Shown piece after piece: positions 14,003 through 21,269 of a DNA stretch of 26,551 bases. The position numbers were made by a program, and so were the translations under genes. How positions within the stretch are numbered: the first letter of the stretch is position 1; each line of letters begins with the position of its first letter. The stretch is from an uncultured Oscillospiraceae bacterium. GTDB lineage: Bacteria > Bacillota > Clostridia > Oscillospirales > Oscillospiraceae. The notes beneath the pieces were generated by a model. The model searched no databases and had not been told where the DNA came from. It saw only the letters and a program-made list of their open reading frames with translations. The stretch is taken from assembly GCA_910588365.1 (NCBI GenBank), contig CAJUQS010000089.1, forward strand, positions 1 through 26,551, in the 5' to 3' direction.

Positions 14003-15619
14003 TTATCCCCACAGCGCCGACAGCATGGGGATAATCTGCTTTTTCCGGCTCATGATCCGGGGCAAAAATGCCTCGTGGTCCTTCAGCTCCACGTTGAACG
14101 CCTGGCGGAAGGTGTCCTCCCCGCCTACACAGAGGATTTTGCTCCCCTCCAGCAGCACGTCCGTCAGCATCAGCACCACCATGCTGTACCCGTGTTCCGT
14201 TCTGGCATTCTCCATGATGCGCAGAAACTCCTCCTTGCGCAGCAGCTGGCGGTCCGAGTCCACACACGTGATCTGGCTGACGCCGAAGTCGTGGCCCGCG
14301 ATGTGGAACTCCTTGAAGTCCGTGAAGAACAGCTCCTCCACCGGCTTGTCCTCCGGGGTGGAGGCGGAGAAGATCTTCCGCCCCAGCTCGTCCAGGCTGA
14401 GATCCGCGATATAGGCCATCCGCTCGGCCATCTTCCGGTCCCGGGGGGTGCAGGTGGGGGACTTGAACATCACCGTATCCGAGACAATGGCCGCCGCCAT
14501 CAGGCCCGCCAGCTTGGGGGAGGGCATCAGCCCCCGCTCCTGGTACATCCCCGCCACGATGGTGCAGGTGCTGCCCACAGGCTCGTTGCGGAAGTAGATG
14601 GGGTTTTTCGTCTGGATGTCCGCCAGGCGGTGGTGGTCGATGATAGCCAGGATGTCCGTCTGCTCCAGACCCGGCACCGACTGGGCCGCCTCATTGTGGT
14701 CCACCAGCACCACCCGCTTGCGACGGGGCTTGATGAGGTGGTAGCGGGAGAGGGTGCCCACCACCCGCTCCTGGCTGTCCAGAATGGGGTAGCTGCGGTA
14801 GCGGCTCTGGAGGACGATCTCCCGCACGTCGTCGATATAGTCCTCCAGGTGGAAGGAGGTGATCTCCCCCTTCTGCGCCAGACGGCTGACCGGAATGGCC
14901 TGGAAGATGCGGCGCACCGCCCGGAGGCTGTCAAAGGGGGTGGAGATGATGCAGGTGTTCTTCACCAGCCGGCGGATGTCGTCGGGCAGCTCCGCCTGGC
15001 AGAGAATGATGCAGGCCACGCCGAACTCCACCGCCCGGCGGAGCATGTCCGGCTGGTTGCCGCAGATGAGGATGGTCTCCTTCTGGCGGAAGGGGGGCAG
15101 CTCCCCCGCCTGGGGCAGCGCCAGGATCACCTCGCCGGAGATGGTGTTCACCACGTCCTCCGTCTCCCCCAGCAGCTGGCCCTCCAGCACGCTGAGGATG
15201 TTGAACAGTGGCACCGCGCGCAGATCCGGGGCCTCGATGGTCTCCATGTCGAAGCCCGCGATGTCCCCAGCGGTGAGCATCCCCCGCAGGCGGCCCTCGT
15301 CGTCGGTGACGGGGATGGCGGAGATCTGCTTGTCCTCCTCCATGGCCGACCAGGCCCTGTTGACGGTGACCGCCTCGTGGAGGATGGGGGGCACGTCAAA
15401 GTCCAGGTCCTGGACCTGGGTGCGCATATTCTTGATGAGCAGGGGCGGCTCGAAGCCGAAGAGGTTCAGAATCAGCCGGGTTTCATCGCTGATCTGGCCC
15501 AGGCGGGCGGCCGTGTACTGCCGCTCGCCCAGAGAACTGCGCAGAGCCGCGTAGGCCATGGCGGACACCACCGAGTCCGTGTCCGGGTTGCGGTGTCCTG
15601 TGACGTAGATTCGTTCCAT
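14003..15619 (-). CDS. Manganese-dependent (family II) inorganic pyrophosphatase with CBS-DRTGG regulatory insert
   Basis: 538 aa. It hydrolyses pyrophosphate, pulling biosynthetic reactions forward. The DHH-family catalytic motifs are split by an insert: GHRNPDTDS (8-16) at the front, then two CBS-like segments ('LHEAVTVNRAWSAMEEDKQISAIPVTD' near 80-130 and 'VREIVLQSRYRSYPILDSQ' near 265) flanking a DRTGG-like region. 'VVLVDHNE', 'IIDHHR' and the C-terminal SRKKQ substrate motif follow. Such CBS enzymes are regulated by adenine nucleotides, AMP inhibiting and Ap4A activating (family knowledge). Length fits the regulated subclass; unregulated forms are about 310 aa. AGGAG lies about ten bases upstream of the ATG. 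Confidence 0.95.
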   Translation of the reverse strand: MERIYVTGHRNPDTDSVVSAMAYAALRSSLGERQYTAARLGQISDETRLILNLFGFEPPLLIKNMRTQVQDLDFDVPPILHEAVTVNRAWSAMEEDKQISAIPVTDDEGRLRGMLTAGDIAGFDMETIEAPDLRAVPLFNILSVLEGQLLGETEDVVNTISGEVILALPQAGELPPFRQKETILICGNQPDMLRRAVEFGVACIILCQAELPDDIRRLVKNTCIISTPFDSLRAVRRIFQAIPVSRLAQKGEITSFHLEDYIDDVREIVLQSRYRSYPILDSQERVVGTLSRYHLIKPRRKRVVLVDHNEAAQSVPGLEQTDILAIIDHHRLADIQTKNPIYFRNEPVGSTCTIVAGMYQERGLMPSPKLAGLMAAAIVSDTVMFKSPTCTPRDRKMAERMAYIADLSLDELGRKIFSASTPEDKPVEELFFTDFKEFHIAGHDFGVSQITCVDSDRQLLRKEEFLRIMENARTEHGYSMVVLMLTDVLLEGSKILCVGGEDTFRQAFNVELKDHEAFLPRIMSRKKQIIPMLSALWG

Positions 15620-15798
15620 ATCGTTTACACTCCTGTCGCAAGATCATTTACGGTCCATACGAATATAGGGGATAGTATGCGCAAAAGCCCTCTTCTCATC
15701 AGTGTATCACAGGCGGCCGCGCCGGCGCAACCAGAATCAGGGAAAATCTTTCCCCGCTTCCCGCCCGGCCCCGCGCGAAACAAACGCCCCGCAGGCTA

Positions 15799-15827
15799 TG
15801 GACTTGGCGGGCGGAGCGTGCTATACT
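15799..15827 (+). promoter_or_regulatory. Promoter of the NusG-II / Gx-transporter operon
   Basis: TGGACT (15799-15804) and TATACT (15822-15827) are spaced by 17 bases and end about 45 bases before the first start codon. The 253-base gap to the divergent pyrophosphatase gene otherwise shows no feature beyond a small GGGAAA/TTTCCC hairpin. Confidence 0.55.
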
Positions 15828-15872
15828 GGGTGGCATCAGAGCCGGGGGAGTCCCCGGGCGGGAGGGGCGAAG

Positions 15873-16229
15873 ATGAAAAAATCGGACATCCTGCTGGCGG
15901 CCGGGGTGCTGCTGGCGGCGCTGGCACTGTATCTGCTGTTCCGGCCCGGCGGCGAGGGCGCCTGGGCGGTGGTAGAGATAGACGGGACGGAGATCGCCCG
16001 CTACGCCCTCGCGGCGAACAGGACTGTCACCATCGGAGAGGCGGATTACAACGTCCTGGAGATTGCCGGCGGGACGGCGGCGGTGGCGGAGGCCAACTGC
16101 GGGGATCACACCTGCGTGCGCACAGGGAAGATCTCCCGGGAGGGGGAGGTCATCGTGTGCCTGCCCCACCATCTGACCGTCCGGGTGGAGGGCGGCGATG
16201 CCGCGCCCTTCGACGGGGTGGTACGGTAG
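15873..16229 (+). CDS. NusG domain II-containing membrane-anchored protein
   Basis: 118 aa. Residues 1-25 form one hydrophobic helix (an anchor or uncleaved signal). Residues about 35-118 form a NusG-II-type beta domain with the characteristic 'NCGDHTCVRTGKISREGEVIVCLPHHLTV' pattern, including three cysteines that may bind a metal or form a disulfide outside the cell. The start is set by GGAGGGG about six bases upstream. It is 13 bases from the Gx transporter gene, a pairing seen often in Firmicutes, sometimes next to Rnf or ApbE genes; none of those is here. The exact function is unknown. Confidence 0.88.
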   Translation: MKKSDILLAAGVLLAALALYLLFRPGGEGAWAVVEIDGTEIARYALAANRTVTIGEADYNVLEIAGGTAAVAEANCGDHTCVRTGKISREGEVIVCLPHHLTVRVEGGDAAPFDGVVR

Positions 16230-16242
16230 GGGGGGCGGCGGG

Positions 16243-16725
16243 ATGAGCAGACGCGTGGCCCGCTATGCGCTCCTGACGGCGCTGGCCATGGTGCTCTCCT
16301 GGCTGGAGAGCGCGATCCCCCTCTCCGCGGCGGCGCCGGGGATGAAGCTGGGACTGCCCAATCTGGCGATCATCTTCGCCCTGTACCGGCTGGGCCTCCG
16401 GGAGGCGGCATCCGTCTCCCTGGCGCGGGTGATATTGGTGTCCGCCACCTTCGGCAACGCCTACTCCCTGGCCTACTCCCTGGCCGGGGCGGCCCTGAGT
16501 CTGGCGGTGATGGCGGCGCTGAAGAGGACGGGGCGCTTCTCCATCCTGGGCGTCAGCATCGCCGGGGGCGCGGCCCACAACCTGGGACAGATCCTGGTGG
16601 CCATCGCCGTGCTGGGCACCGCCCGGCTGGCGTGGTACCTGCCGCCCCTGCTGGTGTCCGGAACCGCGGCGGGCGCGGCCATCGGCGCGGCGGGGGGGTT
16701 GCTGACCGAGCGGGTGCGGCTGTAG
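16243..16725 (+). CDS. Gx transporter family protein (heptaprenyl diphosphate synthase component I-like)
   Basis: 160 aa membrane protein with five or so hydrophobic helices and the family-typical 'GMKLGLPNLAIIFALYRLGLREAASVSLARVILVSATFGN' region, plus 'GGAAHNLGQILVA'. The family is named after a polyprenyl synthase subunit but looks like an S-component-type transporter; the substrate is unknown. The ATG at 16243 is preceded by a G-rich ribosome site overlapping the upstream stop region. It is co-transcribed with the NusG-II gene and is the last gene of the pair; a small CCCTG/CAGGG hairpin follows. Confidence 0.88.
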   Translation: MSRRVARYALLTALAMVLSWLESAIPLSAAAPGMKLGLPNLAIIFALYRLGLREAASVSLARVILVSATFGNAYSLAYSLAGAALSLAVMAALKRTGRFSILGVSIAGGAAHNLGQILVAIAVLGTARLAWYLPPLLVSGTAAGAAIGAAGGLLTERVRL

Positions 16726-16750
16726 CCCTGGAAAAACAGGGGAGGGCGCG

Positions 16751-17461
16751 TCAGAGCTGGACCATCACCTGCCCGATGGGCTCGGTGATGGTCAGATCCG
16801 CGCCCGCGCCCAGGGCGGTCTTGTTGATGACCACCAGCCTGCCGCCCCGGTAGTATTGGATCAGCCCCGCCGCCGGGTAGACGGTGAGGGAGGTGCCGCC
16901 GATGATGAGGATGTCCGCCTGGCGGATAGCGGAAACGGACCGGGCGATGACGTCCTGGTCCAGTCCCTCCTCATAGAGGACCACGTCCGGCTTGATCGCG
17001 CCGCCGCAGCGGCACCGGGGCACGCCGGCGCTGTTTTGAACCGCCTCCACGCCGTAAAACGCGCCGCAGCGGGTGCAGTAGTTGCGCAGGACGCTGCCGT
17101 GGAGCTCCAGGACGTTCCGGCTGCCCGCCTTCTGGTGGAGGCCGTCGATGTTCTGGGTAATGACCGCCTTCAGCTTTCCGGCGGCCTCCCACTCCGCAAG
17201 CTTCCTGTGTGCGGCGTTGGGCTGGGCGTCCAGGCAGAGCATCTTGCTGCGGTAAAAGCGGAAGAACTCCTCCGGGTTCGCCTCGTAGAAGCTGTGGCTG
17301 AGGATGGTTTCCGGTGGATAGTCGTACTGCTGGTGGTAGAGCCCGTCGGTGCTGCGGAAATCCGGAATGCCGCTCTCGGTGCTCACCCCGGCTCCGCCGA
17401 AAAAGACGATGTTCTCGCTGTGGTCAACCCATTCCTTCAGTTTCCTGACGGATTCCGTCAT
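16751..17461 (-). CDS. NAD-dependent protein deacylase, SIR2 family
   Basis: 236 aa. It removes acyl groups from lysine using NAD+, giving nicotinamide and O-acyl-ADP-ribose. The GAGVS motif (23-27) is followed by 'GIPDFRS', TQNIDGLH (101-108) and catalytic H120 in 'LHGS'. The zinc cysteines are CTRC (128/131) and a tight CRC pair (149/151), where CxxC is usual. 'GGTSLTVYPAAGLI' closes the NAD pocket. GGGAGGA lies about eight bases upstream of the ATG. It is convergent with the Gx transporter gene and stands alone. Which acyl group it prefers cannot be read from the sequence. Confidence 0.95.
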   Translation of the reverse strand: MTESVRKLKEWVDHSENIVFFGGAGVSTESGIPDFRSTDGLYHQQYDYPPETILSHSFYEANPEEFFRFYRSKMLCLDAQPNAAHRKLAEWEAAGKLKAVITQNIDGLHQKAGSRNVLELHGSVLRNYCTRCGAFYGVEAVQNSAGVPRCRCGGAIKPDVVLYEEGLDQDVIARSVSAIRQADILIIGGTSLTVYPAAGLIQYYRGGRLVVINKTALGAGADLTITEPIGQVMVQL

Positions 17462-17482
17462 GGCTGTTTCCTCCCATCAATT

Positions 17483-17651
17483 CTCAGAACCTGTATTCAC
17501 AACCGTTGAACGCTGTCTGTCCAGTCTTTTTCCCGTCATACTGCGTCGATTTCCCTTGCAATCCGTCAGGATTGCTGCGAAAAATCTCCTTGTCTGGCGG
17601 GAAAAATCCTCGCCCATCCAGCATTCCCCGGCTATGAATACAGGTTCTCAG
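17483..17651. mobile_element. MITE-like inverted-repeat element between sirtuin and ArsC genes
   Basis: A perfect 14-base inverted pair, AGAACCTGTATTCA at 17486-17499 and its complement at 17635-17648 (17 bases with one mismatch if extended), bounds a 163-bp non-coding segment. Inside are nested pairs: TTTTTCCCG/CGGGAAAAA and a central GCAATCC/GGATTGC (17559-17576). The whole unit can therefore fold as one long structured hairpin. TTCTCAG occurs at both edges. It is probably a small non-autonomous element or structured repeat; no second copy is in this window. Confidence 0.65.
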
Positions 17652-17685
17652 TTTATCACACTTTACGATGAAGGAGCATAGAATC

Positions 17686-18021
17686 ATGAATATCCAGATC
17701 TTCGGTTCCTCCAAGTGCTTTGACACGAAAAAAGCGGAGCGGTGGTTCAAGGAGCGGCGGGTGAAGTACCAGTATATCGATCTGCCGAAGAAGGGCTTTT
17801 CCGCCGGGGAGTACCGCTCCGTGCGGCAGCGGCTGAGCTTTGACCAGCTGGTGAATACAAAATGCAAAGCCTATCAGGATCTCTACATGGCGTATATCAC
17901 CCCCGACGCGGCGGAGGAGAAGCTCTTCGAGCACCCCCAGCTCTTCAACACCCCCATTGTCCGCAACGGGAAGTTCGTCACCATCGGCTACTGCCCGGAG
18001 GTGTGGGAGAGCTGGGAGTGA
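17686..18021 (+). CDS. ArsC/Spx-family thioredoxin-fold protein
   Basis: 111 aa. The N-terminal 'IQIFGSSKCFDTKKAERWF' carries the single redox cysteine C11 in the ArsC-type position, without a second CxxC cysteine. The family's 'TPIVRNGKFVTIGY' cis-proline region lies near the C-terminus. It resembles YffB/ArsC-like proteins rather than Spx, which is longer and has a CxxC. True arsenate reduction is unproven: no arsB, acr3 or arsR is nearby. The ATG at 17686 is chosen because AAGGAG overlaps the alternative ATG at 17668. Confidence 0.88.
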   Translation: MNIQIFGSSKCFDTKKAERWFKERRVKYQYIDLPKKGFSAGEYRSVRQRLSFDQLVNTKCKAYQDLYMAYITPDAAEEKLFEHPQLFNTPIVRNGKFVTIGYCPEVWESWE

Positions 18022-18036
18022 GGGCCGCGCCGGCGG

Positions 18037-18891
18037 TTACTCCGTAAAATGTACGTGGTTGAAGATGTGCTCCTCGCAGTAGCAGTGGTAGCCGGCGCAC
18101 TTGGAGCAGTAGCGGAACTGGAGATCGGGGCAGTCCGTGTCGGTGCGGCCGCAGACGGTGCATTTGTGGTTGTACCCCTTCTCCCTCTTCTGCTCCTTCA
18201 CGGCCCTGCGGAACTGGACCGCCTCCCGGCGGTTATGGGCGCGGACCTGCTCCGCCCTGCGCAGGAAGTCCGGGGAGAAGAAGATGAACAGGTTCAAAAG
18301 GGCGATGACCGGCGTCAGCGCCCGGCCCCACTGGCCCGCGGCGATGCCCTGCGCCACGCTGACGCCGTAGAGGACGGCCTCCAGAATCGCCAGCCACTTC
18401 ATTTTCACGGGGATGATATAGAAGAGGCGGACCATGGCCTCCGGATAGGTCAGGGCGAAGGCAAAGAACAGGGCCGCGTTGACGTAGACCGCCCCATAGA
18501 GGCGGAAGGCGTAGCCGTCCAGGAAGAGCGCCAGAATGGAGGCCAGGGCGCTGAGCAGCGTTCCGCTGACATAGTAGAACGTGAACTTGGCGCTGCCCCA
18601 CAGCCGCTCCATGGACTCTCCCAGCCAGTAGTAGAAGATCAGGGAGAGCAGCACGGACAGGGGCGTACCGCCGACGGGGATGAGCACATAGGTCACCAGA
18701 CGCCAGATCTGCCCGCGGAGGACAGCGGCGGCGTCCATGGCCAGGAACCCCCACAGAAGCCCGGACTGGTCAAACATGCTCACGATATAGAGCAGGGCGT
18801 TCGAGATGACAATGTAGCGCATCAGGCCGGGGATGGCCAGGTTCGGGTGCATGGCGCAGAAGCGATTGATGGCGTCGTTCAGTTTTTTCAA
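18037..18891 (-). CDS. Rhomboid-like membrane protein with C-terminal zinc-binding tail, probably inactive as protease
   Basis: 284 aa. Six or so hydrophobic helices span about 25-200, followed by a basic segment and a Cys/His-rich tail ('CTVCGRTDTDCPDL', 'CSKCAGYHCYCEEHIFNH') able to bind one or two zincs. The layout follows rhomboid proteases, but where the catalytic GxSG should be the sequence reads 'RLYGAVYVNAALFF', and no matching histidine is evident, so it is likely a pseudoprotease. The best start is a TTG (18889-18891) with GGAGGAA six bases upstream. The ATGs at 18936 and 18852 have no ribosome site. It converges with the ArsC-like gene, 15 bases apart. Confidence 0.8.
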   Translation of the reverse strand: MKKLNDAINRFCAMHPNLAIPGLMRYIVISNALLYIVSMFDQSGLLWGFLAMDAAAVLRGQIWRLVTYVLIPVGGTPLSVLLSLIFYYWLGESMERLWGSAKFTFYYVSGTLLSALASILALFLDGYAFRLYGAVYVNAALFFAFALTYPEAMVRLFYIIPVKMKWLAILEAVLYGVSVAQGIAAGQWGRALTPVIALLNLFIFFSPDFLRRAEQVRAHNRREAVQFRRAVKEQKREKGYNHKCTVCGRTDTDCPDLQFRYCSKCAGYHCYCEEHIFNHVHFTE

Positions 18892-19131
18892 GGAAAATTC
18901 CTCCAGTATCGTGGTGATAAGGGTATTGTACTCCATTGCGGGGAAAAAGTCACCATAAAAATTCCGGCGGCTCAAAAGTCGCCGCGCCTGTTCCGCTGTT
19001 TTGACAGAATTCTCCCTCAAACCGGCCCTTATCCGCTTAAAAGCCCCTGAAAAAGCCGTGGTCACGCCTGAAAAACGCCGGCATATCCGGATGTTTGGCG
19101 GGGTTTCAGACGAAGCGCTCCATTTGAGCAT

Positions 19132-19159
19132 TTGACAGATGGGAAAAAATATGTATAAT
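19132..19159 (+). promoter_or_regulatory. tRNA-Pro promoter
   Basis: Perfect TTGACA (19132-19137) and TATAAT (19154-19159), spaced 16 bases, end 29 bases before the tRNA. Confidence 0.88.
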
Positions 19160-19188
19160 AGGGGAGTAAGTGCCATATAAAAAAATAT

Positions 19189-19264
19189 CCGGGTGTAGCG
19201 CAGTTGGTAGCGCGCCTGCTTTGGGAGCAGGATGCCGCAGGTTCGAATCCTGTCACTCGGACCA
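19189..19264 (+). tRNA. tRNA-Pro (anticodon TGG)
   Basis: 76 bases including an encoded CCA. Acceptor stem CCGGGTG/CACTCGG (one G-T pair), D-arm 'AGCGCAGTTGGTAGCGC', anticodon stem CCTGC/GCAGG with loop TTTGGGA, T-arm 'AGGTTCGAATCCT'. Discriminator A. It marks the boundary between core DNA and the mosaic island that follows; tRNA 3' ends are common integration sites. Confidence 0.97.
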
Positions 19265-19268
19265 AGAT

Positions 19269-19308
19269 AAGTTGACAGGCCACCAAGGGTATGGTTTGTC
19301 AACTTTTA
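19269..19308 (+). terminator. Terminator of tRNA-Pro
   Basis: AAGTTGACA (19269-19277) pairs with TGTCAACTT (19297-19305), followed by a short T tract. It begins five bases after the tRNA. Confidence 0.8.
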
Positions 19309-19336
19309 TATAAAGCAATGTAGCAAACGCTTTGTG

Positions 19337-19363
19337 CCGCAGTGACTTCACTGCGGTATTTTT
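19337..19363 (+). terminator. Second terminator, at the start of the island
   Basis: CCGCAGTG (19337-19344) and CACTGCGG (19349-19356) form a perfect stem with a four-base loop, followed by TATTTTTG. Confidence 0.75.
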
Positions 19364-19370
19364 GTCGTGA

Positions 19371-19745
19371 AAGGGAAACTGTAATGAATGTGATGCAAAA
19401 AGCGAAGTAATCAAAGTCAGCCTTCAAAAAGGTTTTCAGGATGGCAATTCCAAGATGGCTCATCGCAAATGCCATGGATATTATGTCGGCCCTGACGGTG
19501 AATACCAACGACGTCAAAGTTGTGCGCTGGACATGTGAACGATATCTTTCTAGTGACAGCCTGGGAAAAATTGCTGTCGATTTAGAGTGGCAGAGTACTC
19601 TCTCCCCTACAAGCAAGACGCCGTAGAACTGTGATGCAATTGATACGCTCCTCCAATAAAAATACACTGGGCAAGTGATACTCCAGAGAACCATCAGCAC
19701 CCGTGCTACACAAATTAAAAATGGCGGCCTCACTAATTATTTTTT
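19371..19745 (+). pseudogene. Large serine recombinase, internal fragment (frameshifted)
   Basis: Two reading frames give consecutive pieces of the recombinase domain of Tn4451/TnpX-type enzymes. The first reads 'KSEVIKVSLQKGFQDGNSKM' and then 'HGYYVGPDGEY' (about 19398-19494). After a +1 shift the next reads 'VKVVRWTCERYLSSDSLGKI' and 'SPTSKTP' (about 19498-19623), then continues past a stop (19624) as 'AIDTLL', stop, 'KYTGQVILQRTIST' to about 19745. Both ends of the gene are missing, so it is an inactive relic. The match rests on remembered family sequence. It starts about 100 bases after tRNA-Pro. Confidence 0.8.
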
Positions 19746-19757
19746 CGACAAAATTCC

Positions 19758-19786
19758 TTGCATTTCTCCATTTTGTGCATTATAAT
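19758..19786 (+). promoter_or_regulatory. Promoter of the deoxyribosyltransferase/TIR-like gene
   Basis: TTGCAT (19758-19763) and perfect TATAAT (19781-19786) are spaced 17 bases. Transcription would start near 19793, leaving a leader of about 57 bases. It arises within the recombinase relic border. Confidence 0.75.
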
Positions 19787-19849
19787 AAATCATAGATTAT
19801 CAGCTGGAGTTAGTGAAGATATAAATAACATAAACGGGAGAAAAAACGC

Positions 19850-21055
19850 ATGGAATTCAACAAAACAATTTTCTTTATTTCGCCTATTGGCGGGAAAGAC
19901 TCTGACGCGCGTCTGCATTCGGATAAAATGATGAGGGAAGTTCTGCGGCCTGTTGCGAAGGAACTGGGGTTGGAACCTATCCGCGGCGATGAAACAGCAT
20001 CTGATCCAGAGAAGATTGAGGAAATTTACAACTACATTGCCCACTCAAAGGTTCTGGTGGCAGATTTGTGGGGACTGAATCCGAATGTTCTTCATGAGAT
20101 TGGGATTGCTTTGGCGTGGGGGATTGCTCCCATTTATATTGCGCCTGACAGTCTCAATAATTTGCCCTTTGATATAATGCATCAGACCCAAATTCGCTAC
20201 GCGGATGGGATTGATGAGGATATGAGTGCTCATATCCTAAAAGAATTGAAAGGAACCTTGAAAAGGAAGATTCAAGATGCATTGTCAAATCCAGATACAC
20301 TGGTATATAAGCGAGCTTTGCCCTATATTGGGAAGCACGAGGAACTTGCTCAAAGACTGGGGCAACTTGAGGAGTATATTGGGGAGAAAGTAAAGGATAC
20401 GGAGTTCTCCCTCGGGAAAAAAGTAGATCGGATGGATGACGATCTTTGTGGCAAGTTGGACGACATAGGAAAGAGCGTCAACGACATCTTTACACATATT
20501 AAAAAGGGGGAACAGAACTTCAATGCCGTCTTCATTGATGGCGAAGAGCGAGCTTTTACTGCCTTGACAAATGCGATTAAACAGGCGCAGACATCGGTAA
20601 AAACAACTAGGTTTTCCCCCTATTCGGTGGTTGGGCGACACGATGAGTTCTTCTCAGCAATGCAAGATGCTACAGGAAGGCTACGGAACGGTCTCCATAG
20701 AATCATTGCAATTAACAGTCCAGAGAAACTGCGAGAAGCGAACCGGTTGGTAACAAACAATGTAGGGAAGAACCTGACTATCATTTTTACGGATATTGAG
20801 TATAGCTTTGAAATTGTCGTGATTGATGATGGAGAGGCTTTTATTCACTTTCGGCGTGCCGACCGGCCAGAGATTCTAATTGCGTCTACCCTCCATGTAC
20901 GGGAAAGCAAGGTAGCCTCTGAGTTTTCTGTAATATTTGACCAGATTGTAAAGACCAATGCCATCAAAACTGTGGATTGTAGCGTATTGAAAGAGGAGAA
21001 TGTTGGTGAAGAAATTCAACAAATTACATCTTTCTTCAAGGAGAAGATAAGCTGA
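19850..21055 (+). CDS. Deoxyribosyltransferase/TIR-like protein with coiled-coil linker and C-terminal sensor-like domain (candidate defence gene)
   Basis: 401 aa, soluble. Residues 5-145 fit the nucleoside deoxyribosyltransferase/TIR-like Rossmannoid fold: 'FFISPIGGKDSDAR', 'RGDETASDPEKIEEIYNYI', 'VLVADLWGLNPNVLHEIGIALAWG'. E83 in NPNVLHEIG matches the position of the catalytic glutamate of deoxyribosyltransferases, with D72 nearby. Residues about 165-220 are heptad-like and charged (probable coiled coil). Residues 225-380 form an alpha/beta domain reminiscent of phospholipase D-like folds without HxK motifs. Related N-terminal domains act as NAD- or nucleotide-cleaving effectors in anti-phage systems (family knowledge). 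Here a single gene with its own promoter and terminator lies in a mobile island; the defence role is inference. GGGAG lies about nine bases upstream of the ATG. Confidence 0.82.
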   Translation: MEFNKTIFFISPIGGKDSDARLHSDKMMREVLRPVAKELGLEPIRGDETASDPEKIEEIYNYIAHSKVLVADLWGLNPNVLHEIGIALAWGIAPIYIAPDSLNNLPFDIMHQTQIRYADGIDEDMSAHILKELKGTLKRKIQDALSNPDTLVYKRALPYIGKHEELAQRLGQLEEYIGEKVKDTEFSLGKKVDRMDDDLCGKLDDIGKSVNDIFTHIKKGEQNFNAVFIDGEERAFTALTNAIKQAQTSVKTTRFSPYSVVGRHDEFFSAMQDATGRLRNGLHRIIAINSPEKLREANRLVTNNVGKNLTIIFTDIEYSFEIVVIDDGEAFIHFRRADRPEILIASTLHVRESKVASEFSVIFDQIVKTNAIKTVDCSVLKEENVGEEIQQITSFFKEKIS

Positions 21056-21149
21056 TAGAGCAATTCAAGGTGTTTTCTGCTCTGCTAGACGTAAAACCAT
21101 TGTAGCGCAACGATTGAGCAAATATCGTTTTTATAGCACAGATGCAAAC

Positions 21150-21203
21150 AATGATAATCCGAACTACATTATCCAGGTGGGTAATGTGTTCGGATTTATC
21201 ATT
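21150..21203. other. Long imperfect hairpin
   Basis: AATGATAATCCGAAC...ACATTATCC pairs with GGGTAATGTGTTCGGATTTATCATT with only single-base bulges, about 24 pairs. It lies between the deoxyribosyltransferase-like gene and the shared terminator. It may be a leftover inverted repeat or an RNA structure. Confidence 0.5.
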
Positions 21204-21230
21204 TCTATTGAAAATATCTATTAGGATAGT

Positions 21231-21265
21231 AACGGCGGGGCCTCATACCCCGCCGTTGCCTGTTT
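21231..21265. terminator. Bidirectional terminator between convergent genes
   Basis: AACGGCGGGG (21231-21240) pairs perfectly with CCCCGCCGTT (21248-21257). On the plus strand a T-rich tract follows. On the minus strand it lies about a dozen bases after the anti-sigma-like stop codon. Confidence 0.8.
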
Positions 21266-21269
21266 GTTT

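Noticed and set aside
13883..16246. 787-codon plus-strand open frame opposite the pyrophosphatase
   Set aside because: Antisense shadow; it also runs through repeat DNA and out of frame into the NusG-II gene.
19245..19264. tRNA-Pro 3' end as an att site with a second copy in the window
   Set aside because: No repeat of the tRNA 3' end was found downstream up to 26551; a distal att could lie outside.
19299..19733. 144-codon minus-strand frame after tRNA-Pro
   Set aside because: Shadow of the recombinase relic on the opposite strand; no ribosome site.
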